A DNA stretch of 64,000 bases from Flavobacteriales bacterium. GTDB lineage: Bacteria > Bacteroidota > Bacteroidia > Flavobacteriales_D > Crocinitomicaceae. Positions 1-8,418 of the stretch are shown here, piece by piece (the stretch's first letter is position 1; every line of letters starts with the position of its first letter). Under the pieces are notes generated by a model, which had not been told where the DNA came from, searched no databases, and worked only from the letters and a program-made list of their open reading frames with translations. The position numbers and the translations under genes were made by a program. The stretch lies in the NCBI GenBank assembly GCA_947460825.1, contig CANHHA010000010.1, positions 1 to 64,000 of the forward strand, read 5' to 3'.

Positions 1-1485
1 CCACCCGCCCGGAAAATCTCTACGGATGTCGGCGTCCCCTGCATCTTTTGAGCCCTTCATGCCAATTTCAGAACCATAATAGATTTGTGGAATGCCTCGC
101 GTAGTGGCAATTAAGGTAAGTGCTAGTTTATAATCGGCCAGGTTCGGACAATATTCATTGAAGCGCTTGGTATCGTGATTTTCCATAAACACCAACATAT
201 TGTTGGGATTTTCATAGACAAAATCATTCACGAAATTCTCATAAATACGAGCCATTCCTTGGTCCCACCCTTGATTCCGTTCATTGAACGCCTGCATGAT
301 TGCATCGTGTAAGGTGAAATCCATCACTGCGGGCAGGCCGCTGTTATAAGAATCCAAGGCCCCGATTTTACTGTCTTTTTGCCAATACGAAATCTGTGCT
401 TGATTATGCAACCAAACCTCACCGACTATATTTAAATAGGGATATTCCTCCATAATGGCCTTGGTCCATGTAGCGATCGCTTCCTTATCGTTATAGGAAT
501 AGGTATCAACCCGCAAGCCATCCAAACACGCATACTCCACCCACCAAATGGTATTTTGAATTAGGTAGGTTAAGAGCAATGGATTGGACTGATTCATATC
601 TGGCATGGAGGTATCAAACCAACCATCTGCGGACGCGGAATGATCAGATGGGGCAGCATACGGATCCATTTGGGTGCTGGTGCGGTAGGAAGATCTAGTA
701 AATTGATCAAACTGATGAATCCACGTTTTAGTAGGGAGGTCTTTAATCATCCAATGCTTACTCGACCAATGGTTGGGAACTTCATCTTTTATCACTTTGA
801 GGCCTCGTCGGTGGGATTCTAGTACCAATTCCTTAAACCAAGAATTCGTTCCATAGCGGGGATCTACCTTATACAAATCGGATTGGGCATAGCCGTGATA
901 GGAATAGGTAGGTTCATTATCTTCCAATAAAGGCGTTGTCCAAATCGTTGTAGCGCCGAGTTCTTTAATATAGTCCAAGTGCTCCATAATTCCCCCGATG
1001 TCACCCCCATGCCGACCTCCCGGTAACGAACGATTTCCTGGCTCTGTCATTCCTGGAAAGGTATCTTGACCTGGGATAAGGTTCGCAAAACGATCGGGCA
1101 TTAACAAATAGATCACATCCTTGGTTGAAAATCCTTGACGAACCGCTGATTGGTAAATTCGTTCTTCCAATTTAAAATCAAAGCGCGCAACTTCCTTATT
1201 CATGGTATTGGTTAAGGTAATTGGATAGGTTCCAGCATTTCTGTCTTGCGTTTCCACCGTAACAAAAAGATAGTTCGGATTCTCAGTTTTCACGATTCCT
1301 AGCACGTTCAAGCCTTGCACATTCACAGTATACTTCGCAATTTGAGGACCGTGAAGCAACACCTGCACCTGATGATGTTTCATTCCAACCCACCAATTGG
1401 ATGGTTCCACATGGTCCAACACGACAGCTTGTGCCGACAATAGAAAAACAACAAGTAAAGCGCTTAGCGATAAAAGGGTTTTCAT
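1..1485 (-). CDS. Secreted GH13 alpha-amylase / cyclomaltodextrinase-like enzyme (partial, C-terminus outside window)
   Basis: The N-terminal 495 residues of a glycoside hydrolase family 13 enzyme acting on alpha-1,4-glucans; the 3' end lies beyond base 1. A signal peptide (MKTLLSLSALLVVFLLSAQA) is followed by a beta-sandwich region like the N-terminal domain of cyclomaltodextrinases. The catalytic barrel follows, with GLRVDTYS (nucleophile D327), GEVW (acid/base E356) and ENHDTKRF (transition-state Asp near residue 434). The last visible residues (GDADIRRDFPGG) recall Flavobacterium-type cyclomaltodextrinases. The start codon overlaps the stop of the CotH gene by 4 bases (ATGA), so it is translationally coupled to it. 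The signal peptide places it in the periplasm or outside. Whether a T9SS tail exists cannot be seen. Confidence 0.9.
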   Translation of the reverse strand, partial: MKTLLSLSALLVVFLLSAQAVVLDHVEPSNWWVGMKHHQVQVLLHGPQIAKYTVNVQGLNVLGIVKTENPNYLFVTVETQDRNAGTYPITLTNTMNKEVARFDFKLEERIYQSAVRQGFSTKDVIYLLMPDRFANLIPGQDTFPGMTEPGNRSLPGGRHGGDIGGIMEHLDYIKELGATTIWTTPLLEDNEPTYSYHGYAQSDLYKVDPRYGTNSWFKELVLESHRRGLKVIKDEVPNHWSSKHWMIKDLPTKTWIHQFDQFTRSSYRTSTQMDPYAAPSDHSASADGWFDTSMPDMNQSNPLLLTYLIQNTIWWVEYACLDGLRVDTYSYNDKEAIATWTKAIMEEYPYLNIVGEVWLHNQAQISYWQKDSKIGALDSYNSGLPAVMDFTLHDAIMQAFNERNQGWDQGMARIYENFVNDFVYENPNNMLVFMENHDTKRFNEYCPNLADYKLALTLIATTRGIPQIYYGSEIGMKGSKDAGDADIRRDFPGGW

Positions 1486-2897
1486 GGGATAAGGATTCGT
1501 TTTCTTGTCTGTCCAGTACTTGAAATTTCAACAAACACCTGATTTGTGGGGATTTCATCTAACACTCTTCCCATTAAATCCACGCGCGTAATCCACTGCA
1601 ACGGCTCTGCCTGCTGTTCTGTTAAACTAACCGAACATGGATTGGTTAAGCCATTATAAATTAATTGATTCGTTGCAAACGCACTTCGTTGGGTTATATA
1701 GGTATCTAAAGAAATGGATACGTGGTTACCCCATGCATCTGTTATGGCATCCATAAAATCTTGGTCAGAGAATCCGTAATCCAATCCTTTGTATGTGTCG
1801 GCAAGTGCAGACGGACTAATTAGCGCCTGGGTAGCTTCCCAAATTGGCCCCATGTAGCCCGGGGTAAAATAGGTGTTAATGTGTTGCTGCATATAAAATG
1901 AAAACCGATCTTTGAAATATGGCACTTGCATCATTCGGGTATATAAGGGACGTGGCGTATTGCTTGGAGACCAGGTATACACGTTCCTAAACTGCCAGTC
2001 AATTCCCATCCAATCGATGCCAAAGGTATTGTCTAAATCATATTCTAAAAACACAAACTTACCGTCTGAAGGGCGCTGATATAAATAGTAATTGTTTTTA
2101 TTGTAAGTATAGCCATCCCATTGACCAACTAAAATTTGAAAGGCCAGCGAATTTAGCCAGAGGTCCACATCAAGGACTTCTTGAATTGCACATGGAAATT
2201 CAGCGTTGGATGAATTATTTAACACATCAATCAAATGAACCAATCCTGAAAAATCATTTAATGCTTCATTGGTTTTAAGTTCATATAGGGCTTGATATGG
2301 TGCTTGAGATGCGCCTTGAAAGGTCATATCAGCGCCCCACTTGGCTTTATATAAATTGCCGGTATCGTCGTTAGTGAAACGTGCTTCTAAGTACTGATCA
2401 TCAAGGTGTTCCACATTTATATACAGGCCTTTATATTCCCCGTTTAAATAAACTTCGACATACGACGTGCGTGCGGCAGGTAACCCCGACCATCGAAGCA
2501 TTTCCTGACAGGTTCGACTGCGCATGATTGATACGTCATTATGCTCCCCGTTCAGGTTTAACGATTTTAAGTCGTACCATTTAAAACCGGGTTGGTATAC
2601 ATTAAAATCGATTTTAAAAGACTTTTTTGCAGACTGTAAGGAGGTGTTTCCGCGAAGCCTTATACCAACGGTATCAACTGTATCGGTATTTACTGAACTT
2701 GAATAAATAAAATGGGCTGGAAACTCAAAATTAGCCCCTAAACTATCTCCAACCATAGTTGTGAAATCCTGAGGATTCATGGTAATATAAATCTTAGCTA
2801 CCTCATTTTGAAGGAAGGCATTAGAATTCGCAGGGTGTAGCAATTGAGCAAAAAAAGCAAGCGGAAAAAAACACGCGACACAAAATAATTTCCTCAT
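1482..2897 (-). CDS. Secreted CotH-like protein with degenerate T9SS-type tail
   Basis: A 471-residue CotH-family protein. CotH proteins have an atypical protein-kinase fold and in spore formers phosphorylate coat proteins. Family-like blocks are RLRGNTSLQSAKKSFKIDF (residues 80-100), an EVYLNGEYKGLYINVEHLDD block (about 150-170) and FLEYDLDNTFG (about 270-285), where the acidic residues could bind metal. A signal peptide precedes it. The last 35 residues (DLMGRV ... GQTRKRILIP) resemble a T9SS type A sorting domain without its usual first strand. It starts on the last base of the upstream amylase stop (TAATG) and ends in an ATGA overlap with the next GH13 gene, so the three are one coupled unit. 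Substrate unknown; kinase activity is family inference. Confidence 0.85.
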   Translation of the reverse strand: MRKLFCVACFFPLAFFAQLLHPANSNAFLQNEVAKIYITMNPQDFTTMVGDSLGANFEFPAHFIYSSSVNTDTVDTVGIRLRGNTSLQSAKKSFKIDFNVYQPGFKWYDLKSLNLNGEHNDVSIMRSRTCQEMLRWSGLPAARTSYVEVYLNGEYKGLYINVEHLDDQYLEARFTNDDTGNLYKAKWGADMTFQGASQAPYQALYELKTNEALNDFSGLVHLIDVLNNSSNAEFPCAIQEVLDVDLWLNSLAFQILVGQWDGYTYNKNNYYLYQRPSDGKFVFLEYDLDNTFGIDWMGIDWQFRNVYTWSPSNTPRPLYTRMMQVPYFKDRFSFYMQQHINTYFTPGYMGPIWEATQALISPSALADTYKGLDYGFSDQDFMDAITDAWGNHVSISLDTYITQRSAFATNQLIYNGLTNPCSVSLTEQQAEPLQWITRVDLMGRVLDEIPTNQVFVEISSTGQTRKRILIP

Positions 2898-5668
2898 TAT
2901 TTTACCACGGTTTGATATGCGATTGAATTACCTAATTTTACTAATACCAAATATGTTCCTGAAGCAAGATTCAACTCGTCAAGTACCAGGTGATTCTCCC
3001 CTGCTTTCGCCATAGCGCGTTGTTGTTTTATCAGTACACCTTGTGCATCAAAAAGCTGAATCTCTACGGGTTGAAAATCAAGGGATGTTAATTTGATGGT
3101 ACAAGAAGATGTTAAAGGAACCGGATACACCATAAAATCAAACGCAGGGTTTTCTAAGGCTTCAATGGACGCCACTGAAGTAATGTATGGTTGAGGCAGG
3201 TGAACATCCGTATAAACGCGATATTCTCCAGGCTGTAGCGGAATGGATGCATTAACATTCGTAACATTCAAGCTATCACCGGTGAAATACTCGTACCACC
3301 AACCGGTATGTTGAAAGGCTGGAATTGCCGAGGCGGCGTTCACATCAATATTCACTAAAGACACCCCATTCATGGTCGGATGATTCATAATCATTCGTTT
3401 AATGCCTGCGCCAAGGCTGGCTTGAAAATCTAAGGACCTAAAGGTCTCATAATTGTTGCGCAAGGTCAACATAGCCGTATACACATCAAGCAATTGTTGA
3501 CGTCTTCCTTGCTGAAGGTAATTCCATAAAATCGGTTTATTACACACTCTACATGGATAATCAATATCGATATCATAACCATACTCCCCAAATTGCCAAA
3601 TCATTCTGGGGCCTGGTTGCGAAAGAAAAGTAACCGCTAAACCTTGCATGCGACCGAGCGCGGTGTAGGGGTCTTTCGCATTGTGAGCCGGATTTGAAGC
3701 ATTCCCATATGTTATAGCCTCAAACATTAATCGTTGCTCATCATGACTTTCCATGTACGTCACTAAATGGGGTAAGGCCCAGGTGCGGTTGGTATAAATA
3801 CCATTTGTGATGCTCGAATTTGCAGGCACTCCTTTGGCTGAATTGTGATACCCGTAAGTAACGTTCCCCCAAAGCATGCAGCCGTAATCCGCCAATTGTT
3901 CTTCTTCGTTGTTATCACACCAATGCTCGAGGATAATGTATTGATCCGGGTCAATGGCCCAAATGCTGTCAGCCATGCGCTTGATGTTATTAATCCGTTC
4001 AACGCTAAAACTTGCCGTAGTATTGGCAAACCCTTTGGTGAAATCAAAACGGAACCCATCGATGTTGTATGTTTCTAACCAATAGCGATTTACTTGATCT
4101 ATATATTCTTTCGTAGGAGCCTTACTGTGATTGAAGTCATATCCCCAGCAATTTGGTGGATGTGGACATACGGCATTAAACCATGGGCTATTCGCGGCAG
4201 GACGACTATTCAAGGCATCCCAATACATATTTACCATGGGATTTTGACCAAAGGCATGGTTAAGCACCATATCAATAATAACGGCAATGCCTCGACCGTG
4301 GCACGTATCTACAAATTCTTTAAACTTTTGTGCCGTGCCATAATATTTATCAAGCGCCATATGAAAAGATGGATTATACCCCCAGCTTTCATTGCCTTCA
4401 AATTCAAAATTCGGCATCAATTCAATGGCATTAATTCCTAGGCGATCTAAATACGCAATCGTGTCAATGAGTGTCTGATAGTTACGAGCCGCCACAAAAT
4501 CTCGAACCAACAATTCATAAATCACGAGGTCTTTATTTTCAGGGCGTGTAAAGTTGGTATTTTGCCAGGTATAGGTAGATGGCGTTGTATAAAAAACAGA
4601 AACGATTCCCGTTGTTAATCCGGTTGGGTATGGAGGTAAATTCGGGAAGGTATTCGCATTAATAAAAGGGTCATTATTTGGGTCAAGCACCAGGGTGCTC
4701 ATTGGATCCGCATATTTCCCTTGATTTGTAATCAAATATTGATAGCCATATGCCTGTCCGGGCTGAAGTCCATGTACTATGAGCCACCACCGCGTGGAAT
4801 CTGCAGAGCAATTCATATGAAAGGCACCGGTTGGTAACCAGTTATTAAAATCTCCCACCAAGTAGACATGGTCTTTCTCGGGGGCATACAGTTGAAACAA
4901 GGCTGTTGAGTCGTTCAGCATCTGAACACCATTCTTAGTTCCAGCAGGAGGATTTTGGTAAGTGAGGGGAGGATTAACGGTATAATAAACGCTATCTTTT
5001 ATCACGGTAGTTCCATTATCTGCCTCAAAAAGCAGCACGTGGGTTCCGGGAACAGATGCGGTAATGTTCGTATTAATGGCCAATGCATTTGGCACAGATT
5101 GTAAAAGCACCCCATCTTCCTTTAAGCTTAAGGTGGCGGGTTGATTTGCTTGCGCGTTAAACGCAAAATTTTGATTTAAATCTAATAAGGGCATTTGGCT
5201 TGGATTGAAAATCGCCGCTTGCAGCCCGCCGTTTACGGGGTAAACGTCGTAATAAATATCGCTGCCATCTGCTTCACGTCCTACTACAGAGCCATTGGCA
5301 TTACGAAAAACAAAGGCTAACTGAAGGACGGTAGTATTCACAGGAAATCCATAAAATGCATCGATATCAATGGTGATTGAATGCTTATTGTTTCCAAGAT
5401 TGGTCATTTGCACATTGGCATCTACCTGTCCCCAATTCCCTTGAACAAATAGCCAGTTGGTGGGTGAAGTACTCGCTGTGGTAATTACGCCGGTATGGCA
5501 ATACACCTGATTAGTACCCACTAAGGCGCCATTCCCTTCGCTTGCATCATATACGATGGTAACCAGATCATTCACCGTAGGAAATGCGGGGGTAAGTTCT
5601 AAAATCTGAGCTTTCATCGGTAGGGAGAATAGCCCAAGAACTAAAAATAAAAGATGGGTGAATTTCAT
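2897..5668 (-). CDS. Large secreted multidomain GH13 alpha-amylase with T9SS sorting domain
   Basis: A 923-residue extracellular starch-degrading enzyme. Order: signal peptide (MKFTHLLFLVLGLFSLPMKA); N-terminal beta-sandwich (about 25-235); a CBM48/E-set-like domain with the motif VYLVGDFNNWLPTG (about 250-345); the GH13 barrel with GFRFDF (nucleophile D542), ILEHW (acid/base E581) and ESHDEQR (D643); and a C-terminal type A T9SS domain (about 845-923) running from YPVPL to GTYLVLVKLG and ending in VVK. T9SS cargo is moved across the outer membrane and usually anchored or released. It follows a small T9SS protein across a strong hairpin, so it may be expressed by readthrough. No SusC/SusD pair is in view. 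Confidence 0.93.
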   Translation of the reverse strand: MKFTHLLFLVLGLFSLPMKAQILELTPAFPTVNDLVTIVYDASEGNGALVGTNQVYCHTGVITTASTSPTNWLFVQGNWGQVDANVQMTNLGNNKHSITIDIDAFYGFPVNTTVLQLAFVFRNANGSVVGREADGSDIYYDVYPVNGGLQAAIFNPSQMPLLDLNQNFAFNAQANQPATLSLKEDGVLLQSVPNALAINTNITASVPGTHVLLFEADNGTTVIKDSVYYTVNPPLTYQNPPAGTKNGVQMLNDSTALFQLYAPEKDHVYLVGDFNNWLPTGAFHMNCSADSTRWWLIVHGLQPGQAYGYQYLITNQGKYADPMSTLVLDPNNDPFINANTFPNLPPYPTGLTTGIVSVFYTTPSTYTWQNTNFTRPENKDLVIYELLVRDFVAARNYQTLIDTIAYLDRLGINAIELMPNFEFEGNESWGYNPSFHMALDKYYGTAQKFKEFVDTCHGRGIAVIIDMVLNHAFGQNPMVNMYWDALNSRPAANSPWFNAVCPHPPNCWGYDFNHSKAPTKEYIDQVNRYWLETYNIDGFRFDFTKGFANTTASFSVERINNIKRMADSIWAIDPDQYIILEHWCDNNEEEQLADYGCMLWGNVTYGYHNSAKGVPANSSITNGIYTNRTWALPHLVTYMESHDEQRLMFEAITYGNASNPAHNAKDPYTALGRMQGLAVTFLSQPGPRMIWQFGEYGYDIDIDYPCRVCNKPILWNYLQQGRRQQLLDVYTAMLTLRNNYETFRSLDFQASLGAGIKRMIMNHPTMNGVSLVNIDVNAASAIPAFQHTGWWYEYFTGDSLNVTNVNASIPLQPGEYRVYTDVHLPQPYITSVASIEALENPAFDFMVYPVPLTSSCTIKLTSLDFQPVEIQLFDAQGVLIKQQRAMAKAGENHLVLDELNLASGTYLVLVKLGNSIAYQTVVK

Positions 5669-5684
5669 AAGGTTAAGATAAAGA

Positions 5685-5712
5685 AAAAGCCTACGTTTTC
5701 ACATAGGCTTTT
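5685..5712 (-). terminator. Hairpin after the T9SS carbohydrate-binding-like gene
   Basis: A perfect 9-bp stem (5685-5693 with 5704-5712) and a 10-base loop. On the minus strand it is followed by a T-rich run, as in an intrinsic terminator. It lies 19 bases after the stop of the upstream gene and only 16 bases before the start of the amylase. It may therefore act as a partial terminator that gives the small protein more transcript than the enzymes. Confidence 0.75.
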
Positions 5713-5731
5713 CCAAGAAAAAAATATAAAA

Positions 5732-6466
5732 TTATTTTTTCATCAATTTTCCAGTAACCACATTACCAGCAGCATTTACTTGGTATAAGTAAGAACCTGC
5801 CATTAAGTTTGCTGTAGAAATTTCAACTGAATTTTCAGCACCAGTAACTACTGATTTTGTAGCAACTACTTTACCAGACAAATCAAACAATACGATCTCT
5901 GCCGTATTTGCATTTGAATTGAATTTAAAAGTTACTATATCAGTTGCCGGGTTAGGAGAAACTTCCAAATTTGTTACCACATTCTCATTTAATCCGACAC
6001 CGCTTCCGGCACATGAATAACAAGAATCATAGCAATAAAACTTAGTCTGATTAGTAACTGGAATAGCCAACGCTCTGTTAAAACCTCCAAATCCATCACC
6101 AACACCACAGTTTTCCAACGCTGGATTACCTTCATTCATACCCATACCCCAGTTACCGTTTACAAATTTGTAAAGAAGGGTATCACCTACAACTGCAGCA
6201 GGAAAATCTACAACAATTTCCCAAATGCCATTCCCATTGTCAGTCATTGCTGAAGTTAACACGGTCGGTGACCAATCAGCCATTGCCGTACCACCTACAG
6301 TAGCCTGACGGCCTGAGAAGTTACCTGCAACTCTCATTCCAGATCCATCAAGTATTGCGCCACCAGCCACATAGTTGGTTACATCCACTTGGAACGTTAC
6401 GGTTACTTGTGCAGTAGCCATTGCTCCAATAAAAAGAGCAGATAAAAGTGTAAACATTTTTTTCAT
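5732..6466 (-). CDS. Small secreted T9SS protein, possibly carbohydrate-binding
   Basis: A 244-residue secreted protein. The chosen start is the ATG opening MKKMFTLLSALFIGAMATAQ, a clear signal peptide; a TTG two codons earlier is also in frame but unlikely. The middle (about 22-140) is a single beta-rich domain with VTVTFQVDVTNYVAGG and a later LLYKFVNGNWG stretch, similar in style to starch-binding and CBM20/48-like folds, with four cysteines near 120-150. The C-terminus is a canonical type A T9SS domain with SPNPATD and GSYLYQVNAAG, ending KLMKK. It lies first in the starch cluster behind a good promoter, which suggests an abundant surface glycan-binding protein. The binding role is inference. 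Confidence 0.85.
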   Translation of the reverse strand: MKKMFTLLSALFIGAMATAQVTVTFQVDVTNYVAGGAILDGSGMRVAGNFSGRQATVGGTAMADWSPTVLTSAMTDNGNGIWEIVVDFPAAVVGDTLLYKFVNGNWGMGMNEGNPALENCGVGDGFGGFNRALAIPVTNQTKFYCYDSCYSCAGSGVGLNENVVTNLEVSPNPATDIVTFKFNSNANTAEIVLFDLSGKVVATKSVVTGAENSVEISTANLMAGSYLYQVNAAGNVVTGKLMKK

Positions 6467-6517
6467 AAACAAAAAATTTAAACGGTTAATACTTACTTAG
6501 TGTCAATTAGACATCAT

Positions 6518-6546
6518 CAAAATTAAAAATAAATTCAAACTTTCAA
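6518..6546 (-). promoter_or_regulatory. Promoter for the starch cluster (TTG-N18-TAnnTTTG)
   Basis: On the minus strand TTG (6544-6546) lies 18 bases before TAATTTTG (6518-6525). This fits the Bacteroidota sigma-ABfr consensus (TTTG, 17-23 bases, TAnnTTTG). Transcription would start near 6510, giving a leader of about 44 bases before the ATG at 6466. Confidence 0.65.
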
Positions 6547-6583
6547 TGATTTTTTGAAAAAATTTTCTTTAAGCAACTGTTAA

Positions 6584-7390
6584 TTAATTAGATAATAAAC
6601 ACGTGCCAACATAGAGTAACCCTTTTGTTCCAAGATTAATTGGGGGATTCTCAAAAACCCCTAGATAAGAAGACCCACTGCCTGACATGGCTGCATAAAT
6701 AGCCCCTTCTTGAATCAGGTATTGAATACCCATAGAAATTTCGGGATGAGCCAAGGCAACAGGCTTTTCGAAATCATTCACGTAGTAGCCCTGCCATTCA
6801 GGTAAGGATTTGATTTTATGATCGATGCTGTTCGTTGGATTTGGAATAATGGATCCATATGCCATTGCCGTACTCACATGAATTCCAGGATTGTAAATTG
6901 CGATATACAACCCGGAAAGATTTACATTCATCGGATGCAGTTGTTCACCCCTACCCGTAGCCAATGCCGGTTGATTTGCAATAAAAAAGGGGCAATCACT
7001 TCCTAATTCTGCCGCTAAATGTGCTAACGTTTCGGGAGATAAGCCCAAATCAAACCATGCATTCAAGCCCTTTAAAGTAAACGCGGCATCAGCAGACCCG
7101 CCACCTAAACCTGCACCAATCGGAATCTGTTTTCGCAAATGAATAGCTACTGGTCCGATGCCATACTTGTTTTTCATGAGCTCATATGCGCTCTCCACCA
7201 AACCCAAGCTTCCATCCGAAGGTATCTCAATGCCTGTTTGTATATATGAGAACTCTTCCGATGCACTTAGTTCTAGGATGTCATAAATTGGCACGGGAAT
7301 CATTATGGATTCAATATCGTGAAAACCGTCTTCGCGCTTCCGAAGAATTCGCAACCCGAGGTTTATTTTTGCATTTGGATAGAGGATCAT
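6584..7390 (-). CDS. ispE: 4-diphosphocytidyl-2-C-methyl-D-erythritol kinase
   Basis: A 268-residue GHMP-family kinase. IspE phosphorylates CDP-methylerythritol with ATP in the non-mevalonate isoprenoid pathway, in the cytoplasm. Visible marks are the N-terminal [11 protein letters not shown] motif, the ATP-binding glycine loop [14 protein letters not shown] (about 90-103) and the C-terminal [14 protein letters not shown] motif. Length is normal. I chose the ATG at 7390, directly before the conserved [12 protein letters not shown]; an in-frame TTG three codons upstream would fall inside the apparent promoter. It diverges from accA with only 62 bases between the starts. Confidence 0.97.
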   Translation of the reverse strand: MILYPNAKINLGLRILRKREDGFHDIESIMIPVPIYDILELSASEEFSYIQTGIEIPSDGSLGLVESAYELMKNKYGIGPVAIHLRKQIPIGAGLGGGSADAAFTLKGLNAWFDLGLSPETLAHLAAELGSDCPFFIANQPALATGRGEQLHPMNVNLSGLYIAIYNPGIHVSTAMAYGSIIPNPTNSIDHKIKSLPEWQGYYVNDFEKPVALAHPEISMGIQYLIQEGAIYAAMSGSGSSYLGVFENPPINLGTKGLLYVGTCLLSN

Positions 7391-7396
7391 TTGGTA

Positions 7397-7404
7397 CAAA
7401 AATA
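7397..7404 (-). promoter_or_regulatory. -7 element for ispE
   Basis: TATTTTTG on the minus strand matches TAnnTTTG and ends six bases before the ispE ATG. The predicted transcript would have almost no leader. No good -33 element was seen. Confidence 0.4.
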
Positions 7405-7424
7405 CAAGAACGCGTTAAAATTTT

Positions 7425-7432
7425 TACTTTTG
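7425..7432 (+). promoter_or_regulatory. -7 element for accA
   Basis: TACTTTTG matches TAnnTTTG and lies 20 bases before the accA ATG, in the short divergent spacer shared with ispE. No -33 TTG lies at the usual spacing. Confidence 0.45.
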
Positions 7433-7452
7433 TCTATACAAGAAAATCAAAC

Positions 7453-8406
7453 ATGAGTACATATCTAGATTTTGAAGCTCCATTACAAGCGTTACAAGAA
7501 CAAATCTTGCAAACGGAGCAGATTGGAATTACCACCGAAGTGGACATGTCCGATAACATAACGGCATTAAAGAATAAGTATACAGAGACTGCTCAGACCT
7601 TGTTCTCTACCCTATCGCCTTGGCAACGTGTTCAACTATCGCGTCACCCTGATCGTCCGTATACCTTAGCCTATATCAACGCCATTACCGACAATGATTT
7701 TCTAGAATTGCATGGGGATCGTGGAGTAAAAGATGATAAGGCTATGGTTGGTGGCTTTGGATCAATTAATGGTAAAACCGTTATGTTTATTGGTCAACAA
7801 AAAGGCATCAATACAAAAATGCGCCAATACCGAAACTTCGGGATGCCGAATCCAGAAGGGTATCGCAAAGCCTTACGCTTGATGAAACTTGCTGAAAAAT
7901 TCAATAAACCCATCGTTACCTTTATTGACACACCGGGTGCCTTCCCTGGCCTTGAAGCGGAGGAGCGCGGACAAGGGGAAGCCATAGCAAGAAACATCTA
8001 TGAAATGATGCGCTTAACAGTACCGGTAATTTGCATTATTATCGGCGAAGGCGCGTCAGGTGGTGCCCTAGGAATTGGCGTTGGTGATAAAGTAGTTATG
8101 CTTGAAAACACCTGGTATTCTGTAATTTCTCCTGAAAGTTGTTCATCCATCTTATGGCGTTCATGGGAGCACAAAGAACAAGCAGCCAGTGCACTTAAAC
8201 TTACCCCAACCGATATGCAAGGATTCGGCTTGGTGGATGACGTCATTAAAGAACCTGTTGATGGTGCACATCGTAATCACGAGGCCATATTTAGCGAAGT
8301 TAAAACCAATATCCTTGCTTATCTCAAGGAACTTGAGCCCATGCACCCGTCCGACCGCATCGCTAAAAGAATAGAGAAATTCAACCAAATGGGAGTTTGG
8401 AAATAA
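7453..8406 (+). CDS. accA: Acetyl-CoA carboxylase carboxyltransferase subunit alpha
   Basis: A 317-residue protein, the usual AccA size. With AccD it moves carboxyl from carboxybiotin to acetyl-CoA to make malonyl-CoA for fatty acid synthesis. It opens with [18 protein letters not shown], the typical AccA N-terminal helix, which fixes the start at 7453; the longer in-frame extension runs antisense through ispE and is not coding. The crotonase-like core has LHGDRG, the [11 protein letters not shown]-like helix (here [11 protein letters not shown]) and [12 protein letters not shown] (about 199-210), an oxyanion-hole region. It is followed after 12 bases by recG. Confidence 0.98.
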   Translation: MSTYLDFEAPLQALQEQILQTEQIGITTEVDMSDNITALKNKYTETAQTLFSTLSPWQRVQLSRHPDRPYTLAYINAITDNDFLELHGDRGVKDDKAMVGGFGSINGKTVMFIGQQKGINTKMRQYRNFGMPNPEGYRKALRLMKLAEKFNKPIVTFIDTPGAFPGLEAEERGQGEAIARNIYEMMRLTVPVICIIIGEGASGGALGIGVGDKVVMLENTWYSVISPESCSSILWRSWEHKEQAASALKLTPTDMQGFGLVDDVIKEPVDGAHRNHEAIFSEVKTNILAYLKELEPMHPSDRIAKRIEKFNQMGVWK

Positions 8407-8418
8407 GCGCTAGAATGA

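Noticed and set aside
7186-7452. Long N-terminal extension of accA upstream of [10 protein letters not shown]
   Set aside because: It reads antisense through the ispE 5' part, and the conserved AccA N-terminus starts at 7453, giving the usual 317 residues.
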